In this document: positions 55,080 to 64,000 of the stretch, piece after piece
Layout: each line of letters opens with the position of its first letter
How positions within the stretch are numbered: the first letter of the stretch is position 1
Assembly: GCA_001566295.1 (NCBI GenBank)
Contig: KQ964255.1
Coordinates: 915,701 to 979,700, forward strand
Direction of reading: 5' to 3'
Length of the DNA: 64,000 nt
DNA from: Microdochium bolleyi
Taxonomy: Eukaryota; Ascomycota; Sordariomycetes; Xylariales; Microdochiaceae
Translations under genes and position numbers: made by a program
Notes under the pieces: model-generated
Database searches by the model: none
What the model was told of the DNA's origin: nothing
What the model saw: the letters and a program-made list of their open reading frames with translations, nothing else

Positions 55080-57940
55080 GGTCGTCGTCGGCGCACCTGG
55101 CAGGTTAGTCTCGCAGCTGCCAGAGCCGGTCGTGGCTCCCATGTGGCGCCTCAGCACGTTGCTCATTGTGACGTCATGGCCGCAGGGGCTTGTGTTCCTG
55201 TGACTGCAAATCGTCGATTGCCCATCCGAATGTGGTCCCACTCATGGCAATCGCGCCCGCACCATGGCAAAGCCGTCTTCTCATCGACATCGATGAGCAG
55301 GACCTGTCCGCAATTGACAATGGCACACCTCGCTCGGCTAGTAACCTGCCCCTCCTGCGAAACGCCAGGCCCTGACGATCCAGGGGGTGGCAACACGAGG
55401 CCTGGAGCTCTTGTTCTGCTCCCGTGTGACAGCGCCACAGACAAACCCAACACAAACTCGACGCGATCCCGCCGCCTCGCATTCGACACTCACCTCGTGC
55501 CGCGGCGAGTCACCGACAAGTCACCAACCCAGTCCACTGGCCTGCTGGACATGGGCGGAATGGCAAAGTGCCGGGGGCAAAGCAAGGTTCAGAGCCATGT
55601 GCAAGGACGCGACAACGTGGTGTCGGCACCTTGAGCCGACGGGACTTGTGATGGCCTCTGACCGATCAGCCACGTTTCTCCGTGCCCTGGCCTTGGCACC
55701 AGCAAGAGCGGTGCCAAGTTCTAGGGTTGGCGTATCACACTTTGTCGCCTCGACGCTGCTTCGGGCGTTGCCCAGACTCTGGACAACGAGGCCAGGTTCA
55801 CGAGTCAACGGCGGGCTTTACCATTCCCGGAGCAGACTTCGGGAAGCCGTGCTGTGATTGGCTGCGACCCGGAGTCTGGACTGGCCCCACGTGGTGTCAG
55901 AGGGCGGGACATGTCCGCTGGGCGGAGCACGGAGCCACCTTCTTCATGAACTGTTCCTGGCGTCTCGGACCATGTGGCCCTGGGACATGATTCAGGTCTG
56001 ATGAAGGTTTCCGTCATGGAGCACAAACTCAGGTGTCGCGGGGCTGGTTGCAAGCTCGGCAAATCCTGCCCCTGCCCCCCTCCGCCTGTGTTGTCGGGCA
56101 CATCGTTGCCGTCGACATGTCCTGCGAAAGGAGTTGCTCCAGGCCCGTCTTCAGCCAGCCCAACTGCCGAAATCATGAGCCATTGGCGGACGACTGACTC
56201 CAGAAGCGGCTGTGGGGGCGTCGAGCTGCACACCAAGGCTGAGAGGCGCCAATGGCCTATTCGGCACGAACCACCTGCGGCATGTCCGACTTCAAGGGCA
56301 CCACGGCCTCCTTCGTGCCAGTACCTGCCTCAAGTCAGACTCGTCTTGCAACATTGTGCAGTGCACAGACTGCCGGGGGACTGCTGCTTCGCGTGGCAGG
56401 CAAGAACATCTCAACGAGCTACCTGCGACTAGCCGACTACAAGGTTTGCTAACGGGCAGAGCGCTCAAACATCATTTGCTGGAATGCGAGAGTCGATCCT
56501 GTAGCGCCATTCCTTTTCAGCCTCGCGCGCGGGGTGGCGCCCATGAGCCTTGACCGGCACCGATGGTCTTTGTCAGGAACGGGATCGTGGTGACTAGATC
56601 TCCAGGCCGTTCGCGAATAATAGTCTTCCGCGCGAGGTCCGTGGGTACGCGAGCGAAGTGGCTAGAGAGCTTGTGTCTGGTGCCTTGCATTTTGCTTGCG
56701 ACGACCATGATGAACTAACTCTACGCCATAGCCGGTTGGATCATGACCGACGAACCAAGGGGCGCGATGGCTGACCAGTGCACACATGGTGGTGATGATG
56801 TGCTGACTCGCGAGGAAAGAGACAATGTGGAGATTTTTGCGAGCTGACGATCGGCATTGCACCTCTCCTTCGCCGAGAGCACGTCAAGACACCAGCAGCT
56901 GCCATCCTCGCCAGTGTCGGGGCAACAGAACGCAAGAGGATGGTTGCGTGGCCAGTCGGCAGCCAAACTCCTGTCGCCAGCCTTTGTAATTTCATACTGC
57001 AGCATTGTCAGACGAGCTGCATGCAGCGTCCGATCGTGGTCTAGCCCATGTGTTGCGAGTCAGAACTAACAGACTCCCACGCGCCCGCTAGCAGCACGGC
57101 GGACCGACCACCCCGGATCGACAAAGCTGTCAGACAGTGATCTGCATGCCTGAACGAGAGTAGTTCTTGGCGGCGATCACACCCTATGCGCGGACACAGG
57201 CACAAACACTTCATAGTTCGAGGTTGGTACGGAGTACCGTTCCTTGCTTTGAACCTTGACATCTCTCTTGCTGGCTGATGCAAAGAGGTCCAGAGGGACA
57301 GGGGTCTCGGGGCTTGGCAACATGGCGGATCTGAGTTCGCACCATTGCTAACTTATGAGCCGCTGCTGTCTGCGTACACCACACCCACCACTACAAAACA
57401 CTGCCCGCCCCAGCAACGAAGCGACATCCTTTCTGCGAATGACGATAAACCCAAGCGCGATGTGGCTTGTGGCTCAGGGACGCTTACAGAGGCCTCACTC
57501 CCCAGCAGTCTCAACTGCTACCCGAAGCAGAGCTGTGGTGCGAGGTGAGAGACCTCTCTCGTACACGGGAGGCCTTGATTGGCTCAAGGAGCGTTTAAGA
57601 TTCCGCATTCGGAGCCTGCTGCGCTCACGAGGGTCGTAATTGGTGGGTTCCTCCAACAATAGCTGGTGGAACTACTATCTGTACGACAGATCTATACGCA
57701 GCGTCAGAGAGCTACTGCAAGGATAGTCTGAGCGCCATGTGCAAAGTCCAACACCCGGCAGAGGCAGGTAGAGATGTCAACTTTCCCAGTCTGACCTCTT
57801 GTAACACAGGGGAACATCTACGTCCAGTAAAAGTTGGGCGTTATGTGCTTCAGGTCCTGGTTGCTGTCGCTTCCACGGTTCAGCGCACCGGTGCGTCTCC
57901 ACACAAGCTGGGCAGTGCAGCGCAACCATCCACGACTTGG

Positions 57941-57968
57941 CACACACACACACACACACACACACACC
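57941..57968. repeat. CA dinucleotide microsatellite
   Basis: Fourteen CA units without interruption in non-coding sequence. Confidence 0.95.
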
Positions 57969-60280
57969 GAGGCTTCCCCACTCGGGATCGCCAGCCGCCG
58001 CCTGTCAAACAGTGAGCGGAACCCACTGACCTTACCCTCGTCTGTATCAAAGCAGTTCGTCTTGGGAGACTTTCTTGCCTCCCAGAGCATAGGCTCTCTC
58101 TGCCAATTGATTCGCCGGTCGAGGCTAAGCCTCAGGCCTGCTCAGCTCTTCGTACGGGCTGCGCAAGAAGCTAGTCAGCTGGGGCACTGTGGCTTTGCAG
58201 ATCTCTCTGCCGGGCGCTTTCCCGGATCCGTCCATGCTCTCTATGTTCGAGGGTGGGCGGTCTCGAGAGAACTAGTGCCTAGATGCTGATCGCTTGCTCG
58301 CGATCATCGAGCAGAAATGCCACAGTAGTTGATGTGGTGGCGACGACGGCTTGGGGAACTAACGGAAGAACTTGGCCGATAGAGGGAGGAAGGAAGGGAG
58401 CCCGGGAAAGTCGGGAGGGCGGCGACTTTCTTGAGCGCCGACGATACGGCACTCTGCAGGGAAGGTAGATGGGGGTGTGACAAGAAGAACAAAGCAAAAC
58501 CGCACCGGTCAGCACGTACAAGCAGCCAGCCATTCAAGACATATTACGGCTCCTAGATCCTTGCCCAACGATGAGTGTGGAAAGAAGCGTGGCGCCAAAT
58601 CATTCAGCAACCTCCCCGCCTGTATCCACTTGATCCTGTCAATCGAGTAAAAACTCTACCACCCGGAGATAAGAGAGATATTGTACACGATGTCTCAGTT
58701 GATTAGTGGTAGTGTTATCCACAGGACCAGGCCCCTCCCCTCCTGGTGCCTGAACTTTCTTGCCGTGAATAAGGGGAGAGCGTGGGTCATAATGCTTTTG
58801 ATGTCTGAGACTGTGTCTTTCGTGTGCAGCAAGCGCTGGTCTACGTATACAAAGTGCTTGCATGGAGCTCAAAACAGAGCGCGGGAAGTAGCGTAAGAAG
58901 AAAAGTGAAAGAGAAGGATCTCAATGTGTGACCCTGAAGCATGATGTCCCTTTCTCTCCCTCTCTCGTGCGATGAGTCCTGTATTGATTCCCGGCGTTGC
59001 ATGACGGGCTTGGTGTTGTTGTTCAGCGATGCGGAGTCAATCAGTGAGTGCTCTGTGAGCAGAGCCGAACGTGCGACAGGCGTTGCAGAAGAAGGCAACT
59101 GGGATGCACCGGGCTAGACGGAAAGCCAGCGGGCGCGCCACGCCATTGCCCGACCACCTAAGGACGCGAACGGCTGGGGCTTCTCGATTTTGACTTTTTC
59201 CCAACGTTGCATCGTGGAGGAGGCAGGTTAGGCGGCGGCCAGGCACAGAGGCTAGCCGGAGTCGCTCCGGCACTCAGCCTGAAGGGGTCACAACCCTCCG
59301 ACGACATGCAGAAATCTAGAACTTTGGGGTTTCCCCTGTGAGTTTGCGCATTTGGGCTGTGACGTGGCACGGGAAAAGGGAGGCGGCGGAGGACCCTTTG
59401 TGCATTCACTCATGTCCTCCAGTGCCGTGCTTGTCGCAAGGCGAGACGACTTGCCCGCTCGTCAGCACGAGCGCTATGTGTACGTATTCATGCAGACAAG
59501 TCACTGAAATGGAACGCAAGAGGAGCAAGTGGTGCGTGTATGTGATCAAGTAATGCAGGCATGTCCGAATAGACAGCCACAGTAGTTCATTATTGTCCAA
59601 GATGGGTAAGGCGATGGCCGATATCCCCGCGCCGCGTATCCTGATGATGAAAATCCAAATGTTGTCCTCCCAGTGGGTATCCCGATGATTCTCCGAGGTC
59701 GCAAGCCAGTCGCTAGCAAGGCATGTCGAATGCTTGCTGCGCCGGGGCGCCTTACATGATGTGATGAAAAAAGACAAGACGCCAAACCCTGTAGTAGTTC
59801 TCCGAAACCAATGCCATGCTCGTGTGTATTGGTACATGAATGTGTGTTCTCAAAAAAGACCCCGTAATCGTGCTCGGCGCCTGCTGCAGGAGACAGGCCG
59901 CCTATTAAAAGTGTAGTAATAGGTGTCACTGCCGCCAGCAAGGCAGGCAGGACAGGGTGAAGCAGAGTCCCAGAGGACCAGCTCTCGTGGGGTCGGGCGC
60001 CATGTGCGACCTAAGATGCGATAGGTGGTGGTTATCCTATGACGAGGTCGGCGCAAGATGTGTTGCAGATGTACTGGTGCGGAAAGCAGATCGACAAGGC
60101 AGCCCGTATGTGTATAGCATGAATGCTGCTGGCCTTGAGAGTCGTGTTCCCTTCCATGGCGTCACTCGAAGCGACCAGGGCAGTGGGGAGTCCCGGCATG
60201 CCATGTCGTCAGACGAGGATTGTTCCGTGCGTGAGGTAGTTGTTTGATGTCTGTTGGGGTGTCCCGGTGTGCGCATCTGC

Positions 60281-60391
60281 TTAACCGCTCTTGGGGAGAG
60301 GTGGCAGAGGGCGGTTCGGGGGAGGACCGGGGCAGGGAGGAAGCTGCGAAGGGCGCTGCTCAGGCAGGTCGAAGAAGGATGTGGAGGCCAT
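60281..60391 (-). CDS. Candidate 36-residue proline-rich ORF behind a fungal-type promoter and leader
   Basis: The ORF begins MASTSFFDLPEQRPSQ and ends PNRPLPPLPKSG before TAA, so its second half is nearly all Pro and polar residues. It has a strong start context (GTCGCAATGGCC). Upstream in the reading direction is a leader with CAA repeats (60481-60500 on the plus strand as GTT) and CACACAACC motifs. A pyrimidine-rich block follows at about 60545-60590, and a TATATA core at 60604-60610. This is how transcribed fungal genes look. It could be a short protein or the first exon of a longer gene: a possible weak donor GTTAAG overlaps the stop codon, but no downstream exon (to about 59900) was convincing. 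No family is recognised. Confidence 0.4.
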   Translation of the reverse strand: MASTSFFDLPEQRPSQLPPCPGPPPNRPLPPLPKSG

Positions 60392-63300
60392 TGCGACGGT
60401 TGTGTGTGAGCGGGCGGATTGGTGCCTTGGTGTTGTGGTTGTGTGTAAGTCGGTTTGTAGTAGTTGCGGTGGTAGATGCTGTTGTTGTTGTTGTTGTTGT
60501 CTGGTGGCAGTAGCAGTGGCAGATTGTGTCAAGGCTTGGTGTTTGATACTGTGGTTGGGAGTCGAGAAGATAGAGGGGTGGGAAGAAGGCGACGGGCTGG
60601 GACGATATATGTAGGCGCGAAGGGCAAGGTGCGAGTGCGGGAGCGCGGACGAGGTGGTGATGTGACCAAGGCACCGAGCAGGCACTGAGAGCAGGCACTG
60701 CACCGGCTGCCCCACCGCGATGATGAAGGTACATGCGGCCACGATGGGCCGGTAATTACCAGAGGTACACCGCCAGGGACAGGGGTGGGGCTGGGGAGAA
60801 GGGGAGACGCCCTGGTGGAGGTAATGGGGGGGGGGTGCGGTGTGTACCTGCTGAGACATGTACCTGGGGACCCACTGCGTCGTCGCCTCGTCGAGCGGGC
60901 GTGTGCGACCAGGGGCAGCAGCAGCAGTGACGCATGCCCGACCCTGCCCAGCTGCAATTGAAACATGGCTGCTGCACGCCCCCCTCTGTTGTGCTCTGCC
61001 CACGCCCTCCCTCGGGTTCGAGCGTGTGCCTGCTCTCCGATGCTCACCTCGCTCACTCCTCATCGCCCACGTACTCTGCCTGCCAGCTCGGCTCCTGTCG
61101 CATCAGTCGCATCTGTCAGCCAGCCATGCTCCATTGCTCCGTAGTATCCCAGTCTCGTGCTGCGGCCGACAATCACGACGCCGACACGCGGTGCTCCGTC
61201 GTCAGCTGCGCACACCTCGGGGCCTCGTGTCGACTTTCTCTCCCGCCGCGCCATTGTCGAGTGGCACGCCGATCGCCCCAGGACGCAAGCCCGCCTCCTG
61301 CAGCGACTGCCTCAACACGATCAGATCAGCGGCGACCCAAGCCGGACGGCGAGGGCGGTCACCGGCTATGACGCTGGCCCCAGCGGTGGTCGGTCTACAG
61401 CATGATTGCCCGGTGGGAGATGAGCCAGGCTGGCCAGGGATCCGCTGTAGAATCTTCATAGAACGAGTGGATATGGTGCAGGAATGGGCACAGGGGTGCT
61501 GCCATCAGCGTTCGTTCCAAGGCAGCCTCAGGTGTCGAGCGCCCGTCCCCACGCCAGAGATGAGGAAGGGACGAGCTTTTCCATGTAGTCATCCCAGCAC
61601 TAATGCGCCCTCCAGACATAGCCCAGGGTACCCAGTGGGCCGCGCCCTCCTCACCTCGTCGCCAGCAGCTCTTGCGGTCAACAACGCGCGTAGTGGTGGT
61701 CACTGTCGGATCTGGACCCTCTACTGTTTAGAGGTCTAGGCCTCAATTCCAACGACGCGGTGTTCCTGCTTGAGCAAACTACTGCGTACATGCATGCCGT
61801 GAGATTGGCTGCGGATCTGATGCCTGAATGGTAAGCTCGAGGCGACTGGTTTGCGGTTGTCCAGTCTCTGCCTGAACTTGCCATTCCAGGTGCTCCGCCC
61901 ACTAGGTCAATCAAGGACTCCATGTTAGCGAAAGACGGCGTCCACCAAGCAGACCCAAACGGATCGACACGTTGATCAAGTTTATCCAAGTCTCTGGGAA
62001 GTGAAAGACTGACGAAGCCCCTTGTCCAACCTGCTTCTACAGTGGTGCCCGGGGTCCGTCGTGGCACACGCAACCACTCGACGAGACAAATGAGCAACAG
62101 AAAAAGCAACCTAATGCGGAGTTGACCTTGCCGGACCCGACAGCATGGTTGCGGCAAAGACATGAGGGATACTCAAGGGAGTGCTGCGTTCTGTCCCGTG
62201 ATAACAAATGGCAGGGTGCATAGAGTTCGGTTGGGTCAGACTCTGTTTGGCAGGCAAAGTCAAGGACGCGCCAATAGCAATTCTGCTTCTTGGGCTATCG
62301 CCACCTCTTCCGGCAAGGCACATCGCAAGCTCAAAGTCTCCCCTTCAGGTACGAGCCCTGCACCAGCCGATAGACACGTTTTCCTTTGTGGATGAGCCTG
62401 CCAAGATCATGGCGGTTGCGGCCCGCGACTTCAGCACTGTAGAACAAAGTTGCCGCCACTTCCGAGACTTGCGCCAGCTCAACCTTGATGTACCCGAGCA
62501 CTCCGGTGACTCTGACGCCCGGCCACCACACTGAGGGATGGATTTGGTCTCGATGTGTGTTCGGTGGCTGCCTGTCAAATGTCAGGATCGTGTCAGAGCC
62601 TGAGGCCGGGTCTCGATGGTGACGTCCGGCGATTGGTCGGTTTCCCGGAGGGTTTGGTTTCCAACCTTGGATATCTCAGTCTACCATGCTCTACGCGCTG
62701 GCCAACCCTGTTTTTTCCCTGACCGCCAGCCGAACTACTGCGTGATTAGATGTGTCTTCTTTGCTTTTCGCCATGCTGAGCACAACCTTGCCGAAATCAT
62801 AGAGCCACGGATGCTCAAGGCGACAGGGACCCCTGTGCAGGCTCAAGGTGATCACGGCAGCATGGGGAAATTCCACTTTAGGCTCACGTCATGATTATGG
62901 CTCTGCGTGATTCGCTTACCCTGTCAGACACAGCCCTACTGCAAGGCGCATGCTCACAGGAGCGGACGAGCAAGGACTGGGAGTAGGAAGCAGTGAGTCA
63001 TCCTGTGCTGGTCCTGTGGGTTGGCTGCTTCGCAGCAAAACATCCATGCATGCGTGCGTGCGTCCCCATGCTGGTTTTGTTAGCGTCTCCAGCTTGGGTT
63101 GTGATGCAGCCTGCAGGGCGATGAGCCTGCCTGCCTGTAAAGACGCGTCGGCGCAGCTTCACGCACGATTCGACAACCCGTCTCAACGCGCCTCAGCGGC
63201 ATTGTCCCTTGCCTGCCCAGTTCGTTATGCGCCGGCTGGCCGCGAGCTTGTGGCCAGGAGACCAGAGAGAGCAGAAGGCTGCACTGCATCCGAGCCGCGG

Positions 63301-64000
63301 AGAGGCACAGGGCCAGTTGGGAATGACGACAGTGCCTTCCCCCATGGAGTCGCCCATAATTAGCTCCACACGATCTTGCAGGACGGAATTTGTGGACATG
63401 GGTACGGTGAGCGAACGTGCAAGCCCGAATCCGCTTTTTTCTTCTCTTCTTCCTTGTGTGGGCCCGCACGAGATTTGGAACCTGGCTTGGCACACGTGAA
63501 TCTCGGTGCTGGTCGGGCACCCGCTGCTCGGCACCCGCGGCTTGTGTCGTGACGTGAAGTGCTGCGTTGTGAATCAGTAAAAGCGACTTGGACCCGCGTC
63601 GTCTCGGCTCCCAATTTTGGACAAGCGCAACGGCCTCCGAGCTCCACCCCGGGACAAGACAACAAATTGTCGCAAACTGCCGCGCCAGGTGCTCGCTTGG
63701 AGGGCCTGAAACAGGTACGAGGCCATCACCACCACACATTCAGCACCGATACCCCGTCCCTGGCACCACAAAAAAAGCCGTAACGGCGGCGGAGAAAGAA
63801 AAAAAAAAAAAAAAGGCCTCAAGACACGGGGGCACGCGATTCCAGCAACCACACAGGCCCCATCTCTGCGCGCCTTTGGGCATGTGACCGTGGTCCACCC
63901 CGCCGCGACTGCTGCGACCGCTCTTCGCTGTCCACGGCCGCAGGATTCGTGGCCCCTCCATCCTTGCCGATATTCGGGAAGATGAACCCCCCCCCCCCCC
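60392..64000. other. Right-arm GC-rich region without supported genes
   Basis: Begins with the leader and promoter of the small ORF at 60391, then holds ORFs up to 293 codons (60858-61739 plus) that lack domains and mirror open frames on the other strand, a GC-content artefact. Homopolymers include G10 at 60826-60835, A16 at 63799-63814 and C14 at 63987-64000 at the window edge. No tRNA, rRNA or mobile element was recognised. Confidence 0.45.

Larger units (their letters stand above)
54807..60280. other. Long GC-rich gene-poor region
   Basis: About 5.5 kb of GC-normal sequence in which I could support no gene. Frames reach about 160 codons on all six frames, overlap one another and lack domains, codon bias or believable splice patterns. 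It includes the promoter of SAM37 at its left end, three copies of a 12-bp repeat (55044-55079) and a CA microsatellite (57941-57968). A multi-exon gene with weakly conserved short exons, or non-coding RNA, could be missed. Confidence 0.5.

Noticed and set aside
60392..61063. Long upstream extension of the small ORF on the minus strand (260 codons in total)
   Set aside because: The segment reads as promoter and leader (TATA core, CT block, CAA repeats); the protein-like text is low-complexity. The start at 60391 has the better context.
60858..61739. 293-codon ORF on the plus strand
   Set aside because: Random-looking Pro/Arg/Ser/Cys composition, no domain, overlapping open frames on the other strand; expected in GC-rich DNA.
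1..64000. tRNA, rRNA and CRISPR scan by eye
   Set aside because: No cloverleaf with a convincing T-loop, no rRNA-like sequence and no spaced direct repeats were found; a tRNAscan or Rfam run could overrule this.

Overview
The window is nuclear DNA from a filamentous ascomycete (Pezizomycotina, most likely a sordariomycete; I cannot name the species). The support is short 48-180 nt introns with GT..AG ends and CTAAC/CTGAC-type branch sites, GC-rich genes, one AT-rich gene-free block typical of RIP-type decay, and fungal gene families throughout: HET domain, fungal folylpolyglutamate synthases, an Rrn9-domain protein and a fungal nicotianamine synthase. Exon structures were built by hand. For every complete multi-exon model the spliced length is a multiple of three and the conserved family motifs run across the junctions.

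Layout. 1-18.8 kb is gene-dense. It holds a folylpolyglutamate synthase cut by the window edge (-), a CHR chromate-family transporter (+), a mitochondrial-type two-pass membrane protein (-), a second complete folylpolyglutamate synthase paralogue (-), a small Rieske [2Fe-2S] protein (-), a nicotianamine synthase-like enzyme (+), the GPI-transamidase subunit GAB1/PIG-U (-), pescadillo/NOP7 (+), an Rrn9-domain protein with a C-terminal C2H2-like finger (+) and a HAD hydrolase (+). 18.95-28.3 kb is an AT-rich island with no credible gene. It contains a roughly 0.45 kb element with long terminal inverted repeats (MITE-like). The C-4 methylsterol oxidase ERG25 (-) sits at the far edge of the island. 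29.5-36 kb is a graveyard: a broken HET-domain gene, an ankyrin remnant downstream of it, a 12-bp minisatellite and a broken gene resembling a secreted protein.

36-54.8 kb is again dense and mostly housekeeping. It holds a 1265-residue disordered protein with a C-terminal membrane anchor (-), MIC60 (-), a Rab5-type GTPase (+), the phosphoinositide phosphatase SAC1 (+), a poly(ADP-ribose) glycohydrolase (-), a UPF0183/PHAF1 family protein (+) and SAM37/metaxin (-). 54.8-64 kb is GC-rich but lacks any gene I can support. The exception is a well-formed fungal promoter and leader pointing left, which ends in a 36-codon proline-rich ORF.

Themes: mitochondrial membrane biogenesis (MIC60, SAM37, the two-pass protein), endomembrane identity (Rab5, SAC1, PHAF1, GAB1), folate polyglutamylation (two paralogues 4.5 kb apart) and Pol I/ribosome production (Rrn9-like, NOP7). 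I see no secondary-metabolite backbone gene, CRISPR array or phage. The most unusual items are the close folylpolyglutamate synthase paralogues, the PARG with an altered glycine signature, the decayed HET/ankyrin locus beside the AT-rich island, the MITE-like element, and the long gene-poor GC-rich right arm.
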